A DNA stretch of 64,000 nt from Symsagittifera roscoffensis (GCF_963678635.1 NC_087070.1:42828988-42892987); one strand, 5' to 3'; positions 1-11,507 are shown, counted from the stretch's first letter. Numbers and translations are program-made. The notes: generated by a model not told the origin, from the letters alone.

Positions 1-801
1 AGTCGACCGTAAAAAAAGTCCTAGAACCGCCCCTGCTGTTAGCTTATGGTGGTTTGTAGATTTGGCGGTTTAATTGTTGAAATCTGTTTGTCAAAGACCC
101 GCCTATTTTCACGTTACAGAATTTTTTTTTTTCATTTCAAAAACTTTTTTTTTGCAGGATATCAAGTTGAAGGTGTTGCCCAAATTGGTACCCGAAGGTC
201 AAGAAGATGCCGCCACAATTATATTGGGAACATTCGTTCTCAATAATACTTCAGGCAAAACAGATGTGAACGCGCAGTTTTATCGTGAAAAACCTTTAGC
301 GGTGCAAATTTGGAAAGAGATTGGAAGTGTATTCGTTAACCGACAGTGGATAAGCGACCAAAAACCCAGGGAAATCAGTGTAAGTGTTGAGAAATTTTCG
401 GTCTTAGACGAAAACGAAGTTATAAATATGCAGGTCAAAATATCTACTCCTTATGTTGTAAACCTATCGTCAACGGGTATCGCTCTTAAACACGATGACT
501 ACAACCGAACTGTGTTCGGAGATTACAACTTGATTCCAAACCACAATTATCCTTGCAGTTTAGTGTATCAAAAAGACAGTCAGCCGTTTTCCTTTTTGTA
601 CCGAGATGGTGACGACGATTCTTGGTATGTTTCTTGGAATCCGGAGCTGACTGGAAGCAAGAGCAATGAATTGGCTCTCAGAAACAAAGGTAGAAGTATG
701 ATAGATGGGTCGATAGACCATTCAAGCATTAAAAATTGGGTACCAAAATCAAAGTTCCCAGCTGTAGATCTTGCTGTTTTTTAACCCATCTCATAGTAGT
801 A
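1..801 (+). repeat. Tandem duplication, copy A (truncated by the window edge)
   Basis: Bases 1-801 recur almost unchanged at 2773-3573. I noticed one substitution in the coding part (T at 398, C at 3170). The repeat includes the end of an intron, a whole terminal exon and a few bases past its stop codon. The true left end may lie outside the window. Near-identity, including the intron, points to a recent duplication or an assembly duplication. Confidence 0.95.
158..784 (+). CDS. Terminal exon of an unrecognised protein, copy A
   Basis: A run of T followed by TTTGCAG at 151-157 is a strong splice acceptor. The frame is open from 158 to the TAA at 782-784 and encodes about 208 residues, entering in phase 0. 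I do not recognise the family. The C-terminal third has an aromatic-rich pattern (FSFLYRDGDDDSWYVSW, then LALRNKGRS and a late SSIKNWV). Spacing of these blocks resembles the exon at 6434-7028, so both may carry the same module. No membrane segment is visible in this exon, and a signal peptide, if any, would be encoded upstream of the window. Any ORF reading leftward of 157 is intron. The protein differs from copy B by one residue (Ser versus Pro after EKF). Confidence 0.7.
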   Translation, partial: DIKLKVLPKLVPEGQEDAATIILGTFVLNNTSGKTDVNAQFYREKPLAVQIWKEIGSVFVNRQWISDQKPREISVSVEKFSVLDENEVINMQVKISTPYVVNLSSTGIALKHDDYNRTVFGDYNLIPNHNYPCSLVYQKDSQPFSFLYRDGDDDSWYVSWNPELTGSKSNELALRNKGRSMIDGSIDHSSIKNWVPKSKFPAVDLAVF

Positions 802-2454
802 CTATCATCTCGTACTATTTTTAACCCATCTCGTACTATCATATAACTATTTGGTAAGTTTCTACTTTGTCGTATGTCGTCTCTGGTTCGAGGTCTTCTT
901 CCAATTCCGGGTAGTTCTATTATCGTTCGGAATATTGGCTCTGATCTATTGAGTCGTAGAGACATTTCGATTAAATTATTGTCGTGTAACATTTTAAAAA
1001 TGTTTTGTCTAAATTCTAATCTATTTTTGGTTAGTTCTAAGCTATTAAGGTCTTGTTCGAGACTTATGGTCGCACCAGATGAGTTATAACCGATGGTCTT
1101 AACTCATAGAGTAATTTCGGATAGGGTACACCGTCTGCTCGTCACGCTATCTTATTTTCGGCCGGATAGATTCGTGCAACTTCTTAGTCTAATACCGATC
1201 CTAATCTTACTCTTATACTATTCTAGTCTCAGGTTGTTTAACTAGTCTCTGCTAGGCTCAATAGATCTAGGGTATACTGGTTTATTGCGGCTGCTGAAGT
1301 TCTCTTGGAGAGGCAACTAATTTCTAAGTTAAATTCAAATCTCTCTGGTGCTGAAATTACAAGTAATTTCAGCACTTACAAATAAGTGGGTTGTTAGTTA
1401 GATGGATCATGATTGGTTAATATTGAATACTTTACAGTGGTAAAATATCTAATTTATCCAATCATAAAATGTAGTTTAGATCAGGTTCCAGTGTGGTCTG
1501 ACCACAGCTAATTGTGAAAATAAAAACTCGCACTGGAAAAAGGAACTAAAAATAACTACAAAAATATAGTAAGAAATGTATTTGGCTATAGACAATTTTC
1601 AGTAGAAATTTTGAATTTTTTTAAAATTCATCAACGATTTTTGGCAATTATATCTTTTAAGTAGACTTGGCTCCTGAGACCGCTCGCTTGAGCTGAAACA
1701 AGTAGTTTTTCATAGCTAAATTGTAGTTTTTACAGTTCAATTGGCAGATTTTTGCTCTGTTTGCTAGATTTAATTGCAGTGTATTTATGTAACAACTTTG
1801 TATTCATGTCTCCATTTTGAGCCCTAAAGACTGAAAATTTTTGTAAATTTCTGTTTAAGTAATTTTGTAGAGCTTTCATTGTAAAGCTGATAATATGCAT
1901 CAAAAATAGCTTAAAAATGCATCTTTTTGGACTAAAAGTTGAAACAAAAAAACACCACAAAAACTTGTGTTATTATGATCATCTACAACCCAAACATTTC
2001 ACACATGTGACAGCATTTTTTGGCTATCCTATCTGGCTGCATTAAACTTGGTATACTATATTTGAAAAATCCCGCTCATGACAATAAGCTTTAGTTTTTA
2101 GAGTTCTACTGGTATTAAATCGGGATTTAAAGTAAACCCAGCATTGAACGCTTAACGGCTTTTCAAAAAGGTGGGAGGGTCAACAAGTCGAAAGGCCAAC
2201 AGGCCAAAAATGAATACCATTTTAACGAGCCAAAATTAAGATTAGCGGTCCTAGAAGCCAAAAAGCATGAAAAATGGGGTCTTTTAGCTTCGCGGCGATA
2301 ACGGCTCTTATTTTTTTTATAGAATACTATCCTCCGTTGTCAAGGTTGAACTATGTAGGCACGACTGCCGGCCGCTGTTGTTACGTAGGCACGACTGCGT
2401 TGTTTCACTCATAATTGCCACTATTGTCATGAAATTATGTTAGGCACCAGCGAT
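802..2454. other. Non-coding spacer between duplicated exons
   Basis: I see no supportable gene here. The stretch is AT-rich with short degenerate repeats near 784-850 (CTCGTACTAT-like) and one perfect hairpin at 1348-1375. It is either intergenic or the intron that precedes exon copy B. Confidence 0.5.
1348..1375. repeat. Perfect 13-bp inverted repeat with a 2-nt loop
   Basis: GTGCTGAAATTAC (1348-1360) is followed by AA and then by its exact reverse complement (1363-1375). The arm is long for chance in this base composition. The role is unknown; it could be the scar of a foldback element. Confidence 0.8.
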
Positions 2455-2772
2455 TTTGGGGGGACGCCTCTTTTATTTCAGAGATTCGACCCCCTGCTGA
2501 CCCAAAAGGTAGCCCTTTGTACAATTTTGAGATCTCCATTTTTAGCAGACGGACCCTAATTTTTTTCTAATGGCGCCTTTGGCGCTAATGTATAGTAATA
2601 GAAAGCGCACGCCAAAAAAAACGCGATTTTTTGGTCGAAGTTTTCCAAAGAGCCTAAAACGCCTCTTTTGGCCTGTTTTTTCAAAATTTTGCCTGCGGCG
2701 TAGAAATTTTGGTCAAAATATGGTTTTAAGAGTGATTTGTGAGAAATCGGAAAATCAATTTGGTCTGACTCG
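2455..2772 (-). repeat. Dispersed repeat family R, copy 1 (reverse)
   Basis: Read on the - strand this matches 23235-23520 and more loosely 7330-7660. Shared blocks in order are: AATTGATTTTCCGA, CAAAAAATCGC, GGCGCCAAAGG-like, ATGGAGATCTCAAAA, and a final GGGTC(A/T)AA-type segment rich in G. It abuts the left edge of duplicated exon block B. I see no coding potential or terminal repeats, so I call it a non-autonomous repeat of unknown class. Confidence 0.65.
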
Positions 2773-3573
2773 AGTCGACCGTAAAAAAAGTCCTAGAACC
2801 GCCCCTGCTGTTAGCTTATGGTGGTTTGTAGATTTGGCGGTTTAATTGTTGAAATCTGTTTGTCAAAGACCCGCCTATTTTCACGTTACAGAATTTTTTT
2901 TTTTCATTTCAAAAACTTTTTTTTTGCAGGATATCAAGTTGAAGGTGTTGCCCAAATTGGTACCCGAAGGTCAAGAAGATGCCGCCACAATTATATTGGG
3001 AACATTCGTTCTCAATAATACTTCAGGCAAAACAGATGTGAACGCGCAGTTTTATCGTGAAAAACCTTTAGCGGTGCAAATTTGGAAAGAGATTGGAAGT
3101 GTATTCGTTAACCGACAGTGGATAAGCGACCAAAAACCCAGGGAAATCAGTGTAAGTGTTGAGAAATTTCCGGTCTTAGACGAAAACGAAGTTATAAATA
3201 TGCAGGTCAAAATATCTACTCCTTATGTTGTAAACCTATCGTCAACGGGTATCGCTCTTAAACACGATGACTACAACCGAACTGTGTTCGGAGATTACAA
3301 CTTGATTCCAAACCACAATTATCCTTGCAGTTTAGTGTATCAAAAAGACAGTCAGCCGTTTTCCTTTTTGTACCGAGATGGTGACGACGATTCTTGGTAT
3401 GTTTCTTGGAATCCGGAGCTGACTGGAAGCAAGAGCAATGAATTGGCTCTCAGAAACAAAGGTAGAAGTATGATAGATGGGTCGATAGACCATTCAAGCA
3501 TTAAAAATTGGGTACCAAAATCAAAGTTCCCAGCTGTAGATCTTGCTGTTTTTTAACCCATCTCATAGTAGTA
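2773..3573 (+). repeat. Tandem duplication, copy B
   Basis: Copy of 1-801 displaced by 2,772 bp. The match stops at 3573, just after the TAA of the exon: copy A continues ACTATC where copy B continues AGAGCA. The left boundary falls inside GACTCGAGTCGACC, where the preceding DNA is repeat family R. Confidence 0.95.
2930..3556 (+). CDS. Terminal exon of an unrecognised protein, copy B
   Basis: This has the same acceptor (T-tract plus GCAG ending at 2929), frame and TAA stop as the exon at 158-784. One codon differs, TCG to CCG (Ser to Pro). With both copies intact this could be a pair of tandem paralogues, alternative terminal exons of one gene, or a duplicated assembly segment. No function can be assigned from sequence alone. 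Confidence 0.7.
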   Translation, partial: DIKLKVLPKLVPEGQEDAATIILGTFVLNNTSGKTDVNAQFYREKPLAVQIWKEIGSVFVNRQWISDQKPREISVSVEKFPVLDENEVINMQVKISTPYVVNLSSTGIALKHDDYNRTVFGDYNLIPNHNYPCSLVYQKDSQPFSFLYRDGDDDSWYVSWNPELTGSKSNELALRNKGRSMIDGSIDHSSIKNWVPKSKFPAVDLAVF

Positions 3574-4254
3574 GAGCAGATCCTCTCAATATTAATTAGT
3601 TTTTCTCAAGCAGAAACTGTTAGGCAGGGGTGGATTTCACTACTGTAACAACAATACGACACCCCTTTTTTGCTATTTTTTACTTGTATTTTGGTCGAAC
3701 ACTGGTAAATAAGATTTTCTAAAAGCTTTTTAAATTTTGTTTCCAAAATTTGCCTGTGCCAAAATTTTTGTCACAATTGGGTTTCTTGGTTTTCCAGGAG
3801 ACCTCTCAATGTCAATTTGGCTAATCTACAAAAAGTTGGTAAATATTTGACCCCCTCTAAAAAAAACATTTTCTGGCATTCGTAAGACTTCCCTAGAGTA
3901 GCTCTCGTCTTGAGGGAATTATACTCCAACAACTTCTGGTGTGAAATTCTGCTAAACTTGCGGAAACTATAAAAAGCAATCAGCATACCAAAACAGCAGT
4001 ACTAAACTTGCATTAGTACTCAGAAGAAAGCAAAACTTTGCATTTTTTTTGCAAATGGAGCTTAAGTTTTGCTTGAATCTTGCACCATTCACTTGGACAT
4101 TCAAAAAACAAGCAATTGCATCCTAAAATCTTGCAAGAAACTAAGCATCACAGTTGCGCAAATTTTTGTTGCAAAAATCTTGCAAGAATTGAACTTATAT
4201 ACCACTGACGCAATTTTTCAATGTTTTTAGAGTCTTTACATTTGGAAGGACGTC
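3574..4254. other. Spacer, no gene seen
   Basis: AT-rich sequence after the stop of exon copy B. No RNA gene or convincing ORF is visible. The last 100 bases grade into the minisatellite that follows. Confidence 0.5.
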
Positions 4255-6105
4255 CCACGTAATCACAAAACTAAGCACAAAAACTAAGCATCCTAAAAAC
4301 TAAGCATCACCGAAACTAACCTACACAAAAATTAAGCACCGCAAAAATTAGGCATAACAGAAGCTAAGCATCACAGAAACTAAGCATCACGAAAACTAAG
4401 CATCGCAGAAACTAGGCATTGCAGAAACTACTCATCACAGAATCTAAGTATCACAAAAACTAATCATAGCAGAAATTGAGCATCTCTGAAACTAAACATC
4501 ACAGAAACTGAGCACCACAGAAACTAAGCTTTACAGAAACTAAGCATCACAGGAACTGATCATCACAGAAACTAAGTTTTGCAGAAACTAAGAATCACAG
4601 AAACTAAGCATCACAGAAACTAAGCATCACAGAAACTAAGCATCTCTGAAACTAAGCATCACAGAAACTATGCATCGCAGAAGCTAAGCATCACAAAAAC
4701 AAAGCTTTACACAAACTAAGCATCACAGATAGTGAGCATCACAGAAACTAAGCCTCACAGAAACTAAGCATCACAGAGACTAAGCATCTCTGAAACTAAG
4801 CAGCACAGAGACTACGCATCTCTGAAACTAAGCATCACAGAAACTACGCATCTCTGAAACTAAGCATCACAGAAACTACGCATCGCAGCAACTAAGCATC
4901 TCTGAAACTACGCATCGCAGCAACTAAGCATCTCTGAAACTAAGCATCACAAAAACTGAGCATCACAGAAACTAAAGATCACAAAAATTAAACATCACAG
5001 AAACGAAGCATTGCAGAAACTAAGCAAAAAAAAACTAATCATAGCAGAAATTGAGTATCACAGAAACTAAGTTTTACAGAAACTAAGCATAACAGAAACT
5101 AAGCATCACAGGAACTGAGCATCACAGAAACTAAGCTTTGCAGAAACTAAGAATCACAGAAACTAAGCCTCTCTGAAACAAAGCATCACGGAAACTACGC
5201 ATCGCAGAAGCTAGGCATCACAGAAACTAAGCTCTACAGAAGCTAAGCATCACAGAAACTGAGCATGAAAGAAACTAAGCATCACAGAAACTAAGCATCA
5301 CAGAAACTACGCATCGCAGCAACTAAGCATCTCTGAAACTAAGCATCACAGAAACTGAGCATCACAGAAACTAAAGATCACAAAAATTAAACATCACAGA
5401 AACGAAGCATTGCAAAAACTAAGCAGCACAGAAACTAAGTATCACATAAAATAATCATCGCAGAAACTAAGCAATAAAGAAACTAAGCAAAACAAAAACT
5501 AAGCATCAGATTATCTACGCGTCGCAAAAACAAAACATCACAGAAAAAGTATCACATAATCTAAGCATTGCAGAAACTAAGCATCACAGAATCTAAGCGT
5601 CTCAGAAACTAAGCATCACTGTAACTAAACATCAGTGAAACTAAGCATCACAGAAAAGAAACTAAGCATCACAGAACAGAAACTAAGCATAGCAGAAAAT
5701 AAACATCACAACATATGGCCATCCTATTAATAAGCATTCTAAAAAAGCAGCATAACAAAAGTAAGCAACACAGTAACTAAGTTTCACAAAAATTAAGCAA
5801 CAATCCCTAAAAATGAGCGTTCTAAAAACTAAGCTTCACACAAACTAAGCATTTTAAAAACTAAGCATCGCAGCAATTAAACATCTTAAAAATTAAGCTT
5901 AACAAAAATGAGAACTCCAAAAAATAGGCATCCTAAAAATTTAGCATAACAAAAACTAAGCATCACAGAAACCAGATCTTACAAAATCTTGAAAGTTTCA
6001 CAGAAATTAAGCATTGTAAAAACTAAGACTCTCAAAAAGTAAGCATCACATTTACTAAGTATCAAAAAACTAAGAATCCTAAAAACTAAGCATCACAGAA
6101 ATGAA
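4255..6105 (+). repeat. 16-bp minisatellite array (ACTAAGCATCACAGAA)
   Basis: Well over one hundred degenerate copies of a roughly 16-bp unit, ACTAAGCATCACAGAA, run for about 1.85 kb. Common variants are AAGCATCTCTGAA, AAGCTTTACAGAA and ACGCATCGCAG. The centre (about 4600-5350) is most regular and both ends decay. In places variants alternate in a higher-order pattern (ATCTCTGAA / ATCACAGAA, 4780-4940), as expected from unequal exchange. It has no coding content. It lies between exon copy B and the exon at 6434. Confidence 0.95.
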
Positions 6106-6433
6106 GCCAAAAAACAATATACAGGTGAATGAAAAGGGCTCCTCAAATACACGACGTGAATGCCCAACAGCTTGTACATGTTTTTTTCTCATTTGATATT
6201 TCAATCCATCTCTTTCAACCACCATCTGCTCAGTTTTTTATTTGTAATTCCATCTTTTTGTGCTTTATTATTTTTAGCTTCATTTTTTAAAGTTGAAATT
6301 AACCATTTTAATTGAACCATTTTCGTTTTTTTTGTTTTAATAGGGAGGGTTTCCCTCCGTTTTCTACTTTTTTGGGTACTTCGCATGGGAGTGAAAAGGG
6401 TACGCAATTATAGAATTTTTGTTCTAAGCTCAG

Positions 6434-7028
6434 ATTGCGAGAAGATATTACGAAAAAATTTTACTCCAAGGAAAAAAAGCTTTTGTGGTTGCCTAAAGAA
6501 GGCATCTTTCATACTTCTATCGCTTCAAAAGTTTCCCCGGGCTGTGTTTTTCCACCTTTCACTGGATGGGAATATCGAAATTCAAAAAACAATGATTTAA
6601 CGTGGGAAAATGATGACCGCAGTCTGATACTGCGAGTCATCTACTTTGCTTCCCAGACAGTTAAAGCAGAAGATTCGCAAGAAATGCCAACTTCGCTGGT
6701 TTTTACTGTTTCTGATCCCAAGGATATGCACAGTTCTTACAGCAATTATCTCGGTCGCTTTGACATAACGACAGAATTTGATTACAAAAAGAGCGCTGTG
6801 TTCAAACGACCCTTTTTACTCGACACTCAAATGCTTTTTAGAGCACAGAACGGAACATGGTGCATAGGCCCATTTTTCAACCAAATTAACAGCAAGCTGC
6901 GGAACAAGTCGGGAAAGGTGTGGGATTCGATCCCTGGATCTAAGGGCTGGGAATTCAGAGATTGGGCGACTGACCAGTGGGTGTCCTGTGGCGAATCGAT
7001 GGTCATGACTCCAATTTACAGCAAATAA
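6434..7028 (+). CDS. Terminal exon of an unrecognised protein with W-rich modules
   Basis: The frame is open from a likely acceptor (TTTTTGTTCTAAGCTCAG ending at 6433; an alternative AG ends at 6428) to a TAA at 7026-7028, about 198 residues. There is an in-frame stop just upstream at 6411. The first half has a GWEYR...LTWENDD...LIL pattern. The second half has LGRF, VFKRPF, LFRAQNGTWCIGPF, LRNKSG and GWEFRDW, which line up in order with blocks in the exons at 158-784 and 2930-3556. I infer a shared C-terminal module, probably extracellular given its Trp/Cys/aromatic content, but no signal peptide is visible in this exon. A possible poly(A) signal AATAAA lies at 7221-7226. I cannot name the family. 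Confidence 0.65.
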
Positions 7029-7329
7029 TTTTACTAAATCAATTTGCTTTATTTTTTTACTAATCTTATTTGTGGGAAAGATGAAAATCTGCTAGTTTAC
7101 ATAAAGTTTAACCTATATTTTACTCTTTGCTTGATCAATATGATAAATCGTTGTAAATTGCCCAAGAAATCTTTCAATGGCTAATTGAAAAAGGCCAAAA
7201 ACAGCATCTGTTAATTAAAAAATAAAATTTTGAGCGGATCAAGAGCGGATATTTTTTTGAGCGAATCAAATGAGGATTTAGGGGCTGATCTAAGATTTTC
7301 TTGAGGGAGGGCACTCCCGGAAGACCATA

Positions 7330-7660
7330 AAGACCCTATTTTGCCCTAAATTTTTGCTCCGCAAGCAAACTTTTGAAAAAAAACATGCCAAAAAAGACGT
7401 TTGATGTGGGCCCTTTTTGGAAAGCTTTGACAAAAAATGCGTTTTTCGGAGAAGGCTCCCCTTCAAATTTATTTGAATTGGCGCCGAAAGAGCTTTTACA
7501 AAAGTTTTCAGGTTGGTCCGCCGAAAAGGGATGTCGTAAAATTATAGCAAAGGGGGGACCCTTTGGTTGGTGAGTGAGTCGAATCCCTGAGGGGAGAGAG
7601 AAGGGTAGTCCACCGCCCCCCCTCCCCCCCCCCTCTAAATCCGCCTATACTACATTTTTT
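7330..7660 (+). repeat. Dispersed repeat family R, copy 2
   Basis: Same order of blocks as 23235-23520: TTTTTGGA(G/A)A, AAAATGCGTTTTTCGG, ATTGGCGCC(G/A)AA, AAAAGTTTT, GGGGACCCTTTGG, GTCGAATCCCTGAGG, and then a C-rich tract with CTAAATCCGCC. It is the most diverged of the three copies. Confidence 0.6.
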
Positions 7661-7839
7661 TCAAATGACTCACTCGTCCTTATGCTACGTTTTTTGGGGT
7701 ACCTGATTTTGTGTGAAACAAACGTAATCGAAAACAATCCGATTTCGGAACTCATATAAAGACGGTGGACGAGGGTGATATATTGGCATAGAGCGGCGTG
7801 GTTCATTTTAGTATAACTATCAAAAAAATAACATTCTTA

Positions 7840-7910
7840 GCTGGATTCGAAAATCGGTTAGTCCAGCAGTAGTTGCATGTGCTAACCACTTGACTACCTA
7901 AACTAGAAGA
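7840..7910 (-). repeat. tRNA-like SINE fragment
   Basis: Read on the - strand there is an A-box-like TAGTCAAGTGGTTAGCACATG-type segment and, about 35 nt later, a B-box-like TTTTCGAATCC. Flanks do not pair as an acceptor stem, so I call this a SINE relic rather than a tRNA gene. Confidence 0.5.
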
Positions 7911-8869
7911 TGTCTGGTCCAGAGGATTTTATTACTCAAAGTCAATACTAGAGGCCTGGCTGAGGTCACATTTCGAGTCGATACCCGCTAAGGGTTTTTT
8001 GTTAACAGTCAGTAATGCACGCATCACGTATCAACTCAACTGCGAATTCAAGCCATATTGAATATTCAATTGATTATTTTCGAATGGAACCTTATTGTAT
8101 CAGCGCTCAAAACTCGCGCGCTAGATTAAACCAGATTGAAACTATGTCACCAACCTGGTTTAGCAGACGAATCAGCTGCTTCAATGATATGTTAATATTG
8201 TACCAAGACAAGAGTACTTCTAATTTAATTTTTAGACTTAAATCGATACCCTTTGAAAACAAATTAAGACGTTTCAGTTTATATATTTCAGTGTGCTTAA
8301 TTATATATTTTATAATAATGGAGTCTAAATTTTGAATGAAAAACTAGTTTCATTATTTAGTACATTTATTACCTTTCAAATTGATAACTTTTGCCTTTCT
8401 ATTGTTTCATTTTTGGTTTTGAAGATGAAATTTAGGGGCAACTCACATTTTTACAAAAATGACGTTAACATTGCACTAGTTTACGAGAAAATCAAAAGCT
8501 GTAGAATTGATACCAGCATCACATATTTACCTACTCAGCACTTGAAAAATTCGTGTACAATTGCTGTAACAGACAATATTTGGTTCAAAAACTCATTTTT
8601 AGCAGAACTTTTACTGATTTTTTTGTGGAACTTTCCGCCCTCAATTTTGCCCTGATTTCTAAGCGTTTGTTGAAATTAGAAGTACAGAAATTTTGCAAAT
8701 AAAGAATAATAGATTCATAGAAATGCCGAAGAATGCAGAAAATTTTTATGAAGAGGAAATGCACCTTTCAAAACGAGTTTTCGATATTCAAAGAAAAAAC
8801 TAGCGTGTAACACACCTCCGGTATTCATAATAAACCGCATACGATGGAAATAAGATCTGCATTCTTCGA

Positions 8870-9480
8870 GTGTACTCTGACAGCACTCAATTACAGGGTT
8901 CGTAATTAAAAATTTTGCAACGTTTTTTATTCAAGTTTTGAAGAACCATAAAATTTTGTGAAGTTTCATATAAGTTCTTCGAAAAATTTAAAATGAACTA
9001 AGAAACGTCACATATGGGAAACTAAGAGCAATTGAGCAGTCGCGTTTGCAGGCAAAATTTGCAACTTTTGAGAAAATTTTTATAGTACCCAACTACAATG
9101 TTGGGAAATTCAAATCTTGAGAAACTTCACATCTAAGTTTTTTTCTCGAGAACTACAAGGATTTGAGCAGTCATAGTTGGAGGCAAAATTTGAACTCCTG
9201 AGAGTACCTTGACAAAACCTCACCACAGAGATGCGATATGAGATTTGGAGGCAAGATTCGCAACCCCTGAGAGAACCCTGGCAGCACCTAACTACAGGGT
9301 GAGAATTTCAAAAATTGAGAAATTTTTTAAAATTAAATTTTCTAGAAATTTTTGAAAAATCTCGAAAATTGCCTATTTCGTAAACTAAAAGGATTTGGTT
9401 ATTCATATATGGAGGTCAAAATTGCAAAACCTGGGAAAAATCTGACAACATCCCACTATTAGGTTGCTAATTTCAAACTT
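8870..9480 (+). repeat. Degenerate tandem repeats of roughly 75-170 bp
   Basis: Recurring ordered motifs are: ACTACAAGGATTTGAGCAGTC, GGAGGCAAAATTTGCAAC, CTGAGAGAACCTTGACA and CACC(T/C)AACTACAGGGT. They recur at about 8880, 9030-9110, 9165-9235, 9240-9310 and 9395-9470. Divergence is high and unit length varies. The origin is unknown. Confidence 0.5.
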
Positions 9481-9528
9481 GATGAATTAAACACTGAATT
9501 TAAACTGGAAAATCGAAAAAAAACCTTA

Positions 9529-9940
9529 ACCATAGCAATATACGATATAGCCTAAACGTGAAAAATTCTTTTCTTAAACATGCAAAAACAATACGTTGAA
9601 AAAGCCTAAGCATGGCGAGATAGTCAATCCCGCATTTAAATATATAACAGATAGATGAAAGTTAACAAATTAGGAGACGGGTAGACAGACATAAGATTAG
9701 GAAGATAAGAGATGGGTAGACAGATTAAATAAGAAAGCAGGTATACAGACAGAAAAAATTACTGAAAATTAATGACCTTGCGGAAAACTAATTGAAAAAT
9801 TTTCTTAAGCATTGCAATATATAATATAGCTGAAACATGAAAAAACTCTTTCGTTAAACATGCAAAATTATTAGGCTTAAACATGGGAGATAGCTGTCAC
9901 TCGCATTTAAATATAGTATAGATAGATAGATATAGATCGA
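9529..9940 (+). repeat. Direct repeat pair with short tandem tracts
   Basis: A segment of about 125 bp at 9529-9660 (AGCAATATACGATATAGC, TTAAACATGCAAAA, GCATTTAAATATA, AGATAGATGA) recurs at about 9805-9940. GGGTAGACAGA motifs and an AGATAGATAGATATAGATCG tract lie between and after. There is no gene. Confidence 0.6.
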
Positions 9941-10978
9941 TTGTATTATTTAACCCCGAGAACCAGACAGAAGATTATCAACAATTGATCCTTAATCCGA
10001 TATAAATTATAACAAAACCCGCATAGCAAAATTATAAAAGACAAATAATATTACCCCCTCATACTCTAAAAACTGAGGCGCGCAAAAAAATCATCAAACA
10101 TTTTGGACTTTGAAATTTTTTTCTGTCAGAAACTATAAGTTTTTTTGAAAGGCAGAAAGATGAAGCAATTACCTCTGTAACTGCAACTAAAACTCCATGC
10201 ATAGTTCAGACCAATAAGTTGTATTCGCCATTAATATATACCAAGTATAATTTGTAAACAACAGCTCGCTATTTAAATTCATTTTTCCCGAAAGGATCGC
10301 TTATATCAAGACGGACCACATCCTTTAAAAATTCAAAGAGTTATCAGGATAACTTGAGGTAAACAAAATTATTATATTCTAAATTTCATTTAATGTTTCC
10401 CATATATTGGATTATCCTTTATGAGCTTTCTGATTTAATGGTTATTAAGTACATATTGCAGGCGTCCAGAAAAATTGCAGCTTTTTTAATTAATTTTTAA
10501 TAAAAAAAAACACTACAACCTGAATTTGCGCGTCAACGATTTCAAGATGGTACCCTGTAAAAAAAGCACTCGAATTAAGCAAGTGAAATTTAGTTTCATA
10601 TAGTTTTTGTCTTTTTTGCATGGAAAGCTAATTTGAGCAATCGGGTTTCATCATTCGCGAACTACAAGACTTTAGTGCGTTTTCAACTTCTTTTTACAAC
10701 TACGATTTTTTGTTATACAACCAACGCAACGGAGAAAGAAAAATAGACAGATCGCCAGTTGCTATATTTAAGAAGTAAAGGAACTGCGATTAACCTGATC
10801 GAAATTATGAAACTAAACTAACTTGAAAAATTTAGCAATAATTGTTTTGTCGAGAATTATTAGCCAAACAGAAACCAAAATGAAAAAATGAGGCTGTCCA
10901 CTTCAAGTAACTAGGCAAAAAGCCCAAAAAACCTACACCAAAAATCATTTCTAGTATTTAAAAAATCAAAAATAAGAA
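9941..10978. other. Non-coding spacer
   Basis: AT-rich sequence with no supported ORF, RNA gene or clear repeat family apart from faint echoes of the 8870-9480 motifs near 10650. Confidence 0.45.
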
Positions 10979-11507
10979 TAAACACAGAGGCCAAGCTGCA
11001 CTTCGCATACACAAGCAAAAATATGACCGACAAAGCTACTGGGAAAAACTGAGTAAAACTAAGTCTACAAAATTTCTTCAGTGACGCACGCCAATTATGA
11101 GTCTACATAATTGCTAAGTGACGCCAGCCAATTATGACGCATTAGCAGTCAATTTGAAAAAAAGTTTACCAACTAACATGCCTCAATTTATAGAGAGGAC
11201 ACATTTTAACTAGTATACGAAAAAGTTCATTAAAAACATGCGACCCGGCTGAGGTTCGAACCCTCCTGTTTTGCTGCTGGTCTTCTTCCCTACCTCTACG
11301 CTACAGAACCATAACACCTTGAAGCTGAAGTATTTGTAATACAATAGTGTGTGTTAATATCCTAAGCATTTACTGTACTTAATCGCTGGTTATTGATCTT
11401 ATGCATATACTGCAATAAAAGAGCACTTTCAAAAAGAGCACTAATATTTGGGACTTAGGTCGGAAAAAAGGGAGTTCGTAATATCACACAAGCATTGCTT
11501 GTGTAAA
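10979..11507 (-). repeat. SINE-A, copy 1 (about 0.53 kb, tRNA-like head)
   Basis: This matches 28750-29306 over its full length. Both copies share CACAGAGGC at one end, paired GACGCA-GCCAATTATGA blocks, ACTAACATGCCTCAATTTAT, a tRNA-like part and a final TTGCTTGTGTAAA. On the - strand the tRNA-like part has TAGCGTAGAGGTAGGG (A-box-like) and GGTTCGAACCTC (B box) about 35 nt apart. The right end holds a near palindrome, CACAAGCATTGCTTGTG, whose half echoes TACACAAGC near the left end. A SINE or a SINE-MITE chimera is the best guess. Confidence 0.7.

Noticed and set aside
1-3573. The two near-identical 801-bp blocks as a pair of LTRs
   Set aside because: They contain a splice acceptor and a coding exon, have no TG...CA ends and enclose no retroelement ORFs.
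4255-6105. CRISPR-like array
   Set aside because: Units are contiguous and degenerate with no unique spacers, in a eukaryotic context. It is a minisatellite.
8015-8655. Two small + strand ORFs (106 and 107 codons)
   Set aside because: No motif, AT-rich low-complexity composition and no splice or start context. They fit chance.
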